From contig CP141126.1 in assembly GCA_035236585.1 (NCBI GenBank), forward strand, positions 7,887,001 through 7,951,000: 64,000 nucleotides of DNA, given 5' to 3'. The stretch's first letter is position 1, and each line of letters begins with the position of its first letter. The notes beneath the pieces are model-generated. The model searched no databases. It was not told the DNA's origin and was given only the letters and a program-made list of their open reading frames with translations. The stretch is from Warburgia ugandensis. Taxonomy: Eukaryota > Streptophyta > Magnoliopsida > Canellales > Canellaceae. Made by a program: the position numbers and the translations under genes. Shown here piece by piece: positions 32,440-43,781 of the stretch.

Positions 32440-34512
32440 ACAACAGAGGCACCTTGTCCTCAAGGTGGAATTTAGGTAATTGCCTGTGAATGCTTTTCAA
32501 TGGTTCCCAAATGTTGTCATGGTCTGGAATATTTTGCCATTGAATGAGGACTTCTGTTTGTCCATTAGGAAACTGTCTAATATTTTGGATTGCAACAGGG
32601 TATGCTTTAACTTCCAGTTCTTCTGCCAAAACTAGTGGTATTGGTTGAAGCGTCATTGTTGACTTTCAAGCTGGCTTAAGCCTTTTCTTCTTCTTGACCC
32701 ATAGCATAGGATTCAAAAAAAAAACTTTTGTTGGATCTAATGAAGCCTGATTTCAGCAGTTCATTTATGATCTTCTCAATATCATCTTTTTGTGCATGCG
32801 AATATCTATATGGCTTTCTGTGAGGAGGTTGAGTTCCTTCAACCAGCCTCATGACATGATCATGAGCACGGGCAACTGACAATCCCATAGGCACAGAATA
32901 ATATAGAGTCGGATCTCCCTTCAAGATGATCTGTCGTCTATCCATTCTGAAATGCATAGTTAACTCATGGAAATTTGTAGAAATCTCCCCTAATGTTTGC
33001 AACCATGCTATTCCCAAGATGATACCTGCTCCTCCTAAGTTGACTGGGTAGAAGTCTTGAGCCACTTGGATACTGGCCAGATCTAGGCTTAATTGCCTGC
33101 AAATGCCTTCCCTTTTGATGCAATGTCTGTCGACCAATCGTACCCCAAATTGCCTAGATCGATCCATGTCCAACCGAAGCTCTTGGACGAGGTGGTGGGA
33201 TATGAAATTGTGGGAAGCCCCACTGTCAATCAAAACCACTACCCCTCTCTCTTCGATCGAACCCCTTACCTTCATAGTACCGTCGGATGTGAACCCTGAA
33301 GCGGAGTTCAGGGATAACTCCAAGGGTTGGTTATCCCCTTCTCGTACGTCGTCCCTTCCCATGCTAGGTGCTGAAATGGGTTCCCAATCATCTGATTCTT
33401 TGTCGGCGAGGATCAAGATTTGCAACTGATGGTTCTTGCAACGGTGGTCGGGTTGGTACTTTTCATCGCACTTATAGCATAATCTGAGGGATCTTCTTTG
33501 TTGCATCTCGAAATCGGTGAGTTTTCTGAGATTTTCCCTTTTTCCCACATGCTGTTCGTCGGATGACTTTTCCCCATCGTTTTTGGGTAAAAAAACCCTA
33601 GCCCGATCAATTCTAGGGAAGACTACAGGCAAATTACGAATTTGCCCCTGCAAACCCCCTTCAGTTGATGCGTTCTTGGAATGGGCCTGGAAAAGCTCAG
33701 AAGTTCTTAGCCCACCCTCATATCTTCTTGGATGGGGCCTTATTTGTTCTAAGGCCCGATTCTTCTCTTCAACCTTGTGGGCTAGCTCCATGAGCCCAGA
33801 CAAAGAATCAGGCCGAAATAACTTCACCTTGGCCTTTATCTCGTCCTGGAGCCCATTCAAGAAGGCTCCCTTCAGCAGGTCATCGGAGAGATCCCCCATT
33901 TGGCCGGATATCATCTCGAACGCCCGAAGGTACTCTTCCACATTGCCGTTCTGCTTCAAAGCTAGCAGGGCTTTGTAATCGTCTTCAGCTTGGGACGATC
34001 GAAAACGGCGAAGAAAAGATGCCCTAAACGATCCCCATGACTGGAAAGGAGATCGATTTTCTGCCCACAAGAACCAGTGGAGGGCATTTCCTTCCAAGCA
34101 CACGGAAACTACCGTAATCCTCTCCTCGTCGTGGATTCCGTTCACCTGGAAGTATCACTCTGCTCGGCAGAGCCACCCATAGGGGGTTCGTGTCCATCAA
34201 ACACTGGTAAATCTAGTCGTCTTCCTTGCCATTCTTGACAGTGAGGGTTTCCTGAAGGATAGGGGCTACTTTTGGGGTGTTCAAAAGGTTTCCCCATTTC
34301 TTGACTCTGATGAACACTCCTACCTTCTTCCGGCGATTTACGATTCTTGATCCATTCTCTAATCTCCACCAGGTAATCCCCAAGAGCACTCACATTGGTT
34401 TGTAATCTTCCAAGATGCTCTCTTACCTCTCCTATCACCCCCTTGACTTCTTCTATCTCCTTCCCCATACTCTCAGCTCTTTCCATCCTAGTTCTAACCA
34501 TCCCCTGGTTCG
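32440..34512 (-). mobile_element. Internally deleted chromodomain Ty3/Gypsy element (left half of composite)
   Basis: Minus-strand gag-pol remains. In order from the high end: a coiled-coil gag start (34142-34501, MVRTRMERAE), capsid-like region with CLEGNALHWFLW, a zinc knuckle (LCYKCDEKYQPDHRC, near 33440-33480), protease (VVLIDSGASHNFIS) and the first part of reverse transcriptase. At about 32690-32700 it jumps directly to the linker before the chromodomain (NGQTEVLIQWQNIPDHDNIWEP, HLEDKVPLL), so the rest of RT, all of RNase H and integrase are deleted. A 4-base overlap of frames at 34142-34145 marks a frameshift. Neither LTR was recognised. Confidence 0.85.
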
Positions 34513-34545
34513 AACCGGCTCAGAGCATGGTTTCATTCTTGGGAC

Positions 34546-37500
34546 ATGGTAAGAACCAGATCAGAAAAAGCACAGAACATGGAAAAAGATTTAGAGAACG
34601 TGAGATCGGAAGTGGGCAGCATGAAAGAAGACCTAGGAAGATTGCAAACCAACGTTGCAGCTATAAGAGAGTACCGGATGGAGATCCCGGCTTGGATGAG
34701 ACAGAAGCAGGGTGGGGAAGAAACGCCCTTGAATCAAGCTGGGGATAGAGGACGATAAGCCACCGGAGACAGGGGAGTCATCGGGTGGGGATAACCAAGT
34801 CCCGCCGGTGATGCCGGATATCCCGAGGCTCGAACCCAGACGCCTGGAACTCTCGATCTTCAACGGCAACGACCCTCATGGCTGGCTTTGTCGAGCTGAG
34901 CGGTATTTCCAGTTAAACCGACTCCCGGAAGGGGAGAAGGTGACGGCGGCGTCTGTGTGTTTGGAGGGAGAAGCCCTCCATTGGTTTCTCTGGACCGACG
35001 CCCGATCACCGGTCCATTCTTGGCAGATTTTCCGGACTGCCCTTCTCCAAAGGTTCCGGCCATTGCAGTTTGACGACGACTACGAGGCCCTGTTGTCACT
35101 CCGGCAGGTCGTCTTCGTCGCCAACTACCGAAGAGATTTTGAGCTGATGTCGGGACCCCTGGTGGATCTGCCCGACAACCTGCTGAGGGGGGCTTTTCTA
35201 AATGGGCTAAGGGAGGAGTTAAAGGCTGAGGTGAAGATGTTCCGGCCCGCTTCGCTAGTCGGGCTTATGGACCTGGCCTAGAAGATCGAGGAAAAAAATG
35301 AAGCCTTTGAACGGGTATGAGCCCAAGGGAACAAGGGTGGGCCTGGACTTCAAACATCATGGGGTCATGGGCCTTCCCAAAAGGGCCTTGCCGTTGAAAC
35401 TAGCCCACAGGGGCAATTTCGTAATTTTCCCACGCAAACCTACGCCTGCTCTCTGGAGACGACGAAGGAGCTAGGGTTTCGGGGAGAACGGTCATCCCGC
35501 ACGGGAGAACCTTCCCCGGCCTGGTGGGACACTTTCCTACGACTTACGGAGAAAGAGCTCCAGCAGAAACGGGCTATAGGGCTTTGCTTTAGATGCGACG
35601 AAATGTTTTCTCCGGGGCATCGATGCAAGAATCACCAGTTGCAGGTCCTTCTAGGCGAGGATGGCGACAAAGGGGAAGATCTGGACACCCAGAACCCCGA
35701 CGATGACGGCCAGTGCGAGGAGGAATCGACCCGACTCAAGCTATCCATGCAAGCTCTAGTCGGGATGTCGGTTGCCAACATGATGAAATTACGCGGTGTT
35801 CTGGAACACAGGGAAGTGGTGGTCCTTGTCGACACGGGGGCTTCCCATAATTTTATATCCTGGAGGTTGGTTGACGACCTGCACCTTCCGATCACCAACA
35901 CCAGGTCGTTCGGAGTACAGGTGGGAGACGGATTTTGCATCCGTGGTTCTGGGGTATGCCGGAATCTAGTCCCGCGCCTTCCTGGGTTGGTAATCAAACA
36001 CGATTTCCATCCCTTCGAACTGAGTGGAATAGACCTGGTTCTTGGCATGGCATGGCTGCGTACTCTTGGCAACGTTTCTGCCAACTACCTCGAGCTCACA
36101 ATGGAGTTCGTCGTGCAGGGCCAGAGGGTTACTCTTAAGGGCGACCCATCCCTGTCCAGGTCACTCTTATCCTTCAAAGCGCTACAACGTGCCATCCCCT
36201 ACTCAGGTGCAAGCTACATGGTTGAGTACCAAGGCCTTCAGCTAGAGATGGACACGCAACCCCCACCTTCGGACCAACCCCGTCTAAAACTTCTACTAGA
36301 CCAGTACGCCCATCTCTTTGATCAGCTATTGAAATTGCCTGTTAACCGACCACAAGATCATGCCATCAGGGTCCCAAACCATACTACACCACCTAATATT
36401 AGGCCATACCGTTATCCGCACTGCCAAAAGAAGGAGATTGAGCGGATCATCAAACAATTGTGGGAGGCGGGCATCATTCAGGCAAGCACTAGTCCCTATT
36501 CCAGCTCAGTACTCTTAGTTAAGAAGAAAGATGGAGGTTGGCGTTTTTGCGTGGATTACCGCGCCCTTAACAAGATCACCGTTCCAGATAAATTTCCCAT
36601 CCCAACAATTGATGAACTAGGTGGAGCTACCGTTTTCTCTAAATTGGATCTTCAATCCGGCTACTATCAAATTTGCATCAAGAAAGAGGATGTTCCTAAG
36701 ACGGCGTTTAGGACGCATGAGGGCCACTACGAGTTTTTGGTCACGCCCTTCGGCCTGACCAATGCACCCTCCACTTTTCAGGCTCTTATGAACGACATCT
36801 TCCACCACTATCTCCGTAAGTTCGTCCTGGTTTTCTTTGATGACATACTTGTTTACAGTCCTGATATTCACCTACATTTAGAGCATCTGGAAATGGTACT
36901 AAAATTGTTGGCCTCTCATAACTTAGTTGTTAACAAAAAGAAGTGCTATTTTGCACAATCTCAATTGGAATATTTAGGCCATATAATCTCAGCAGATGGA
37001 GTCGCCGCTGATAACTCAAAGATAGATTGTATGCTCCACTGGCCTACTCCACAGGATATTACATCATTAAGGGGTTTTTTGGGCCTCACCGGGTACTATC
37101 GCAAATTTGTATAGAACTATGGCATTATCACTGCACCCCTTACCAGTCTTCTCAAGAAAGATAGCTTCCATTGGTCAATGGAGGCACAACAAGCCTTCAA
37201 CAACTTAAAGCACGCCATGACGATGGTGCCCGTACTGGCTATTCCCAACTTTAACAAGCCATTCATTATGGAGACTGATGCTTCGGGTAAAGGCATTGGA
37301 GCAGTTCTCATGCAAGAGGGAAGGCCAATTGGCTTCTTCAACCAATCACTCTCTCCCCATGCTCAGTCCAAATCAGTATACGAAAGGGAACTTATGGTGG
37401 TTGTCCTCTCTGTTCAGAAGTGGCGTCATTACTTGTTAGGCCAGAAGTTCACTATCTTAACAAATCAAAGGAGCCTCCAATTCCTCCTGCACCAGAATGT

Positions 37501-39205
37501 CCTTAGTAGTGAGCAGCAGAAGTGGCTCATCAAATTACTGGGTTTCAACTTTGACATTCACTACAAACCAAGCAAGCATAATTGGGCAGCTGATGCCCTC
37601 TCCAGAATAGATAACAAAGGCTTCACTGAGGCACGCAACACCTCTGCCCCTGAGGATGCATCAGACCTGATGCACCCTTCTCCTTTCATTGCTCTTTCAG
37701 TAGTCCAGCATTCAGCCTTACAAGCTCTACAAGATGAGATCAGACTAGATGGGACTTTAGGCCCCATCCTCCAGGACTTATTGGCTGGCCTGAACCATCA
37801 CAAAGGATTCTCTCTGCGTCATGGCCACTTGCTCTTCTATGACAGACTCGCTATCCCCAAGACTTCTGTTCGAATTCCCACCCTACTCAGGGAATTTCAC
37901 TCCACTCCAGCAGGTGGACATTCAGGGACCTTTAGGACATTCAAAAGGCTTTCTAATGTGGTCTTTTGGAAGGGAATGTGAAAGGATGTGCAGCAATTTG
38001 TGGCTTCTTGTGAGGTATGCCAGCGGAATAAATACCAAGCCCTTAAACCTGGAGGTCTTCTTCAGCCTTTACCTATTCCCGAACAAGTCTGGGATGACAT
38101 TTCTATGGATTTTATTGGCGGCTTACCCAAATCTAAGGGGCTGGATACTATTCTGGTGGTAGTAGACCGTCTTTCCAAGTACTGCTATTTCCTTCCATTG
38201 GGCCATCCGTTTTCTGCTCAAGAGGTGGCTGCTCTTTTTATCAAAGACATAGTACGGTTACACGGTTACCCGCGATCCATTGTATCCGACAAGGACCGTC
38301 TCTTTATTAGCCAATTTTGGGCTGAACTATTCAAAATGGCAGGGACTGAGTTAAAGATGAGTACTGCTTACCATCCTCAAACGGATGGCCAAATGGAAGT
38401 GGTCAACTGCTGTCTCGAAACCTATTTGCGCTGCTTCACCTACCACCATCCTAAGCTCTGGCCCAAGTGGATTCCTTGGGCCAAATTCTGGTATAATACT
38501 ACATTACAAGGTGCTGCTAGCATGACCCCTTTTAAAGCACTTTATGGGCGTGATCCTCCTACTGTGTTACAGCTTTCAGATGAGGGGTTAGTCATGGAGG
38601 AAGTCAACAGGCAACTTCACGACAGGAATACAATTTTACAAGAACTAAAGAGTAATCTTTTAAAAGCCCAGGCCAGAATGAAATGCCAAGCAGATAAAGG
38701 CCGCAGGGACATCCAGTTCCAGGTAGGTGACAGAGTTTTTCTGAAACTCCAGCCCTTTAAGTTCAAGAAACTGGCTAAGCGACCCAATGAAAAACTTAGC
38801 CCCCGGTTTTACGGTCCCTACACTATTTTGCAGCGCATTGGCGCAGTGGCCTACCGCCTTGATTTACCCTCCACCACTCGGATCCATCCTGTTTTCCACG
38901 TCTCCCAACTAAAGGCCGCCCTGTCCAATTCAGCCCAATCTCAACCCCTACCTCCTGGACTCACTGAGGAAATGGAACTTGTCTTGTATCCTGACTCCAT
39001 CCAGCAAATCAAGTCATTGCCAAATGGATGCACCGAAGTTTTGGTGAAATGGAAAAACCTACCTGAGTGTGATAGCACATGGGAGCTCTATGAGGAGTTG
39101 GACACTCAATTTCCCTCCTTTCACCTTGAGGACAAGGTGAAACTACTTGGGGGGGGTAATGTTAGACCTCCCATACACTACACGTATTCCAGAAAGAAGA
39201 TATAA
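34546..39205 (+). pseudogene. Gypsy gag-pol with four in-frame stops
   Basis: Domains in order: coiled-coil gag start (34546-34758, one frame off from the rest), capsid (34808-35280, CLEGEALHWFLW), zinc knuckle (near 35581-35640), aspartic protease with LVDTGASHNFIS (near 35830), reverse transcriptase with FFDDILVYS (near 36832-36859), RNase H with TDASGKGIGAVLM (near 37275), integrase with HHCC (CEVCQRNK) and DDE-type segments (SMDFIGGLP, SDKDRLF, HPQTDGQMEVVN), and a C-terminal chromodomain (CTEVLVKWKNLPECDSTWE). From 34808 on, a single frame is kept except for stops at 35279-35281 (TAG), 35318-35320 (TGA), 37112-37114 (TAG) and 37979-37981 (TGA), plus the gag frameshift. The product cannot be made as one polyprotein. 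Confidence 0.88.
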
Positions 39206-39664
39206 TTGCAAGGAAACAGAAATACACCTGTTGGCAAAAGATTTTCAGATTTCTCCAGAAGATGATCCAGGGCAGTAGTTGGTTAGGATATAATTAGTTG
39301 TGATGTAGTCAGTTAACAACCAAGTCATGAAGTCAGTTAGGATATACAGATATCCAGTCTGTTACAAAGTTAGGATATACAGATATCCAGTCTGTTACAG
39401 AAGGAGACGGGAATGGGAGGAAAAAGAAAAGATAAAAGGAAGTGAAGAGGGAGGGAAAAAGGGGAGAAAAAAAAGGGAAGAAAAAGGGAGTGGGAAGTGC
39501 AGAGGAGGAACTGAGGTTTCTACTTCCTACTAGTTCCAGTAGTTTGTGTTTTGTTCGATTGAATTGTAAGGTTACTTGTAATTTCTCCACTTCATCAATA
39601 AAAGAACTTCAGCTCCTTCTGAAAAACTGCTTATTATCAAGTCTCAATTCTTCCTGGCTCAACA
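39160..39664 (+). repeat. 3' LTR of the Gypsy element
   Basis: 505 bp bounded by TGTTAGACC and GGCTCAACA, directly after the polypurine tract. A CATCAATAAAAGAAC stretch near 39592 could be the poly-A signal region. The flanking host bases are GGTCA; no matching copy was found on the left side of the composite. Confidence 0.82.
39335..39399 (+). repeat. Tandem 32-bp repeat in LTR U3
   Basis: Two copies of AGTTAGGATATACAGATATC... (39335-39366 and 39368-39399). Each holds a near-palindrome GGATAT-n4-ATATCC, as expected for U3 enhancer repeats. Confidence 0.85.
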
Positions 39665-40579
39665 GGTCACTAGTTCGGATGAGTTACCTTCTACTTTGCC
39701 AATCCATTTAGATGAATTAGCAGCAAGTGGATTGGATGATTTTCTTCTTATTCGTCATGGTAGTGCTGAGTGTGACATGATGGGAAAAACTATTAATATG
39801 TTAAGAAATTGGAACAGTACTGCTCCAAACTGTCCGACTGTTCAACCTAGTTTGGATGTGAAAAATGGCTCATCTCCATCTCCCATGAGGAGTCGTGTGA
39901 CAGAGGAAAATCCAGGAAAACATGAAATCAGTAAGAGCAATCACAACCTGAAAGATAGTATAGGTGCTGTTGCCCCATTGCGCTGCAGACTCTGTTGATC
40001 CTCTGGCTAATTGTGCTCAAGGTAATTAATGCGGCAAAGTACCTATGAATGTCAAAAGGCATGGACATGAAGAAAACAGGGCTACATTGTCAAACAAACT
40101 AGATAGCTTGAGTACATCAGTTGCTAATGAACCTAAAAATGAAATCCTCAAGAGGGAGGGGTGTGAAACTACAAGTGACAGGCTGCATCTGATTGAAGAA
40201 CAATTAGAAGCTATGATAGATCTTGAAGCTGCTAACCTTGGCCCTGATAAGGGTGGAAATGGTGACAGGATAGATCTAATTGAAGAAGCTGCTTAGTGTA
40301 CAGAGCAAACAGGTTCATATGGAAAAACCACCCGTGCATCTAAAAGGAAAAAGGGCAGTATTAAGGGAGGATCAAGCCAAAGTGAAGGCAGAAAATCAAG
40401 TCATACGTTGAAGAAATCACGGAATGATCTGAAAGACAACCAGACGACTAAAAGTAACCTGGAATCTGAAAAATGTGAGGTTTGCACCATTTCACTTAGC
40501 TTCAACATTTCAAATCCCGTGAATGATTTTATCTCTGTAATGAGCAGGGAAAAAACTTTCTTTAGATAAAGACACGGAA

Positions 40580-42328
40580 ATGCAACAAAGAATAATAGTA
40601 CAGTCTGGTTTTTACAATTCTAATGCTGGGGTGATGATGTCAAACTGGCAAGCACGGTGGCAGCTGCATTGGAGGTACAACATGGCAACAATAAAAGGAG
40701 CGGCTGGGCCAAGACCGAAGATAGGACATCTGAACGTTCTCCATATCAGGCTTGCACTATTTGAGTGAGCTTCTACTTTAATATAGTGAACAATCTTAGC
40801 CCTGAAATGAGAAGGAACTAATACTCAAGGATGATGATGCAACAAAGACTATTAGTAGAATTTGTTCTTAATTTTAGTGCTAGATGTGATGACATGACAG
40901 GCAAGTTCAGTTTCTTCTTCAGCAAAGGTGCAATTGTAGCAACAATAAAAAGAGAGACAGGCCTTGGACTGAAGAAGGGACAGCTGAACCTCTTTCATAC
41001 GTGAGTTGTCACTGCATGCAAATGTGCGGTATACTCAACTCTCCTTTCTACACTTTCACAACCTTTTCAGTTATTCCTTAATCTCTTTGGTACAAGTGAA
41101 GAGACACGAAGCAGATTACTCACACACTCCCCTTAATATAATCCCCCAGGCACAAGGAAAGTCACGACTTAAACTTGCAACCAACTATATTCCAAGAGAG
41201 ATGCTGGAAGCTGACATTTATGGGCGTCTGAGTTTATGTGGTTCCAAGTGTTTGGAGCTTCAACAGTAGACATATTTGAAGTTCACGTCTATTGACGAGA
41301 GATCCATTTAATCACCTGATTAACCCTGAGCGCCTACAATGATATTGACATGGTCATTCGAGAAGGTTGTGGTTCACGTCTACGCACATAAACATGCACC
41401 GCAACTTAGAAAGAAAAGAATCACCTGATCAACTTGATGTAAATGGTTCTGAATTGCTGTACAGTCTTTTTGGCCAGTTTTTCTCCATGCAATGATCCAA
41501 CCCTCAAAATCATCTTGAAACTTAGCAATTGGTGGTTCCCATCCTTGACAATGATATTAAGATTGCTTGTGCTGAGTTATAGTATATAATTGCCATTACG
41601 ACAGCTAGTACGGGATATGCATGCACATGGTCTAATGGTCAATTCTACTCATTCTTGAACAACTTAAGCAGATTCGAAAAGGAGGCATCCATCTATATTA
41701 ATGCGTTAGCATGTTGATTTTTTCTTTTGAATGGGAATGACTTTATAATGACTGAATTTACACGATCCAACAATTTATAATGCAAGCGGACGAGAGAGAC
41801 ATCATATTGGTGTTGCCGTGGTTGCTTAGCAACTAGTATTTTTCTTCATTTGAAGGATGGGGCAGGGCAAAGTTCGTGGGCTAAGTGAGATCTTCTCTCG
41901 TGGTGGCAGGCAGTAAACCTGAATCTTCAAAAATGAAAAAGACGGTAGGATGAATTCCATGCATGGCAAGAAACATTTCAAGGGCTGCTGGCATGTGCGC
42001 AAGTCAATGATTTTGTATGCATATTCTTCGCAAATCCATCTCTTCTTTCGTGTAAAGTATTTTCTTTACAGATCCGTGGGAAACATTCCAAATGTGGTAA
42101 ATGTTCTGAAAATTCCCGCACCTTTTAGTAGTTGTTCTTCAAATACTGAGTGGCTACGCTCTTCACGAGCAGAGAAATGGCGTCCACTCGTCTGTTCAAT
42201 TGCAAGACCCCTCTCTACCCGTTTTGAGCAAATGCAAGGAGTTACACATGGAGCGAATATTTGGTGGTCCGAGCGATTAATCTGCTGGCAGCAGGTAGGC
42301 TGCAACCCAGGAATCTTATACAATGGGT
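40580..42328. other. Downstream part of the SANTA locus, then intergenic
   Basis: Fragmentary open frames (for example 41006-41269) may include last exons of the SANTA-type gene, but I cannot confirm any. Beyond about 41280 nothing is recognisable. Confidence 0.35.
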
Positions 42329-42731
42329 AGTTCTAGCCTTTAACTTTTTAAAACTATGGCAACCCAACATGACATAAATCGAGAACTAACATTCACTCAA
42401 GCCAGGGTGTTCCCCATAAGCGACGCCCTACATCGAATCCTAGGTGCGGTGACAAATAGGCAAGGGTTGCTAAGGTATTCTCCCAGAAGCAACGTGTTAC
42501 ATCGGATCCCGGGTGTAGTGAAAAATGGGCAAGAGCTGCTAGAGCATCCCCTCGGAAGCAACACGCTGCATCAGAACCCTGGTGCAGTGAAAAGTAGACA
42601 TGGGTTTATACCATAGATGTCGAGAAAGGCGATAGTAAATAGGGTATCTCCAGAACATAAGATTCGCATCGCTACATGGAATATAAGGACACTGACAGGT
42701 AAGAGTTTGGAGTTAGTAGATATGATGAAAC

Positions 42732-43403
42732 GTGGGAAAGTCAACATCGCTTATATCCAAAATAGATGGGTATAAATTATGGTACGTAGGAAAGGAAAAT
42801 AACAGAAATGATGTGGGAATAATAGTGGATAAGGAATTAAAGGATAAAGTTGTGGACATTAAAAGAATCAGTGATAGAATTATAATTATTATTATTATTT
42901 TAGGAGAGCAGATTATAAATATTATAAGTGCATATGAAGCGCAAGTAAGGTTACAAGATATAATCAAAAGACAGTTTTGGGAAGATATGGAGGGAGTCGT
43001 ACAAGAAATTTCCAACACTGAGGGAATATTTATAAGAGCAGACTTAAATGGCCATGTAGGAAAAGAAAATGAAGGATATGATAGAATACACGAAGGGTAT
43101 CGTATAGGTGAACGAAGTGAGATGGGAGAGAATATCTTCGATTTTGCTTTGTTATATAACCTATTCATTGCAAATATGCTCTTTAAAAAGAGGGATGAAC
43201 ACTCAATAACCTTTAAAAGTAGACTTCATAAAAGCCAAATAAACTTTTTTCCACTTAGGAATAATGAACGATCTATATGTAAGGATTGTAAGGTGATACC
43301 CGGTGAGAGTTTAACCTCACAACATAGGTTAATGGTTATGAATATTCATATCAAAAGATGGAGTAAAAGAACTGAACTTAATATACATCTAAAAACTAAG
43401 TAG
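42732..43403 (+). pseudogene. RTE endonuclease fragment of second LINE
   Basis: An open frame with [35 protein letters not shown] (preceded by the expected aspartate, ADLNGHVG), KKRDEHSITF and SQHRLMVM. The SQID box reads SQINFFPL, so this copy is probably inactive. The N-terminal part (TWNIRTLTGKSLELVD, near 42675-42725) is in another frame. Confidence 0.85.
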
Positions 43404-43781
43404 TGGAACTTAAAAGGAGAGAAAATAACCTTATTCCAAAATAAGTTGATGGTAAAAGAAAATTGGACCTATGAAATAGAAATAAATACCATGTGGACTA
43501 ATATGGTTGAGTCCATTAAAAAAGTGGCAAAAGATGTCTTAGGAGTATCTAAAAGTAAAAGGCTATTAACAAAGGAAACATGGTGGTGGAATGAAACAGT
43601 ACAAAAAATTATTAAAAAAAAATGAATGCGTTTTAAAGCATGACAGAATATTAGAAATAATGAAAATTATGAACAATATAAGAATGCGAAAAACATTGCT
43701 AAGAAAATAGTAAGTGAGGCTAAACTTAAAGCATATGACGAGCTCTATAATAGACTAGAAATAAGAGAAGGTGAGAAAGAT

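Larger units (their letters stand above)
34513..39664 (+). mobile_element. Chromodomain Ty3/Gypsy element lacking its 5' LTR (right half of composite)
   Basis: It begins within a truncated tRNA-Met primer-binding site (CTCAGAGCATGG), carries an almost complete gag-pol, a polypurine tract ending in GGGGGGGG then TAA (39149-39159), and a 3' LTR at 39160-39664 with TGTT...AACA ends. No 5' LTR precedes it; instead the sequence turns into the opposite-strand element. Its gag is only about 60 percent alike in protein to the left element, so the two are different subfamilies rather than a simple palindrome. Confidence 0.87.
31683..40575 (+). pseudogene. SANTA-domain (KNL2/M18BP1-like) gene, broken and split by Gypsy elements
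   Basis: Plant KNL2 proteins load the centromeric histone CENH3 and carry an N-terminal SANTA domain. Exon pieces are visible at 31683-31768 (VYLSDWWMIRSEN, KTLAVEGLTSN), 32096-32243 (RLFHSAPIVKRYDGFTL, MMIAIHGLIN) and 32330 to about 32430 (FSSFPYNWEA). The splice sites are good (donor GTAAGC at 31769, GTATGT at 32244; acceptor CAG at 32327-32329) and phases agree. The host open frame resumes at 39665 (TSSDELPST, LDDFLLIRHGS) and continues with interruptions to about 40575. Breaks: in-frame TGA at 32214-32216, TAA at 32375-32377, the Gypsy composite, and more stops after 39996. The first exon is unclear: an ATG at 31484 lies in a frame that does not join 31683. I infer a pseudogene; the N-terminal identity is firm, the C-terminal part weaker. 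Confidence 0.75.

Noticed and set aside
32303-32656. Minus-strand open frame as a single protein
   Set aside because: Its first part is the Gypsy chromodomain, but the last part (below about 32440) is antisense to the SANTA-gene exon, so the frame crosses a junction.
36617-36871. Antisense open frame inside the Gypsy reverse transcriptase
   Set aside because: It is the shadow of a conserved coding strand; no independent support.
39665-39669. 5-bp target duplication (GGTCA) of the Gypsy composite
   Set aside because: No matching copy lies at the left edge around 32385-32450, so a canonical integration of the composite cannot be shown.
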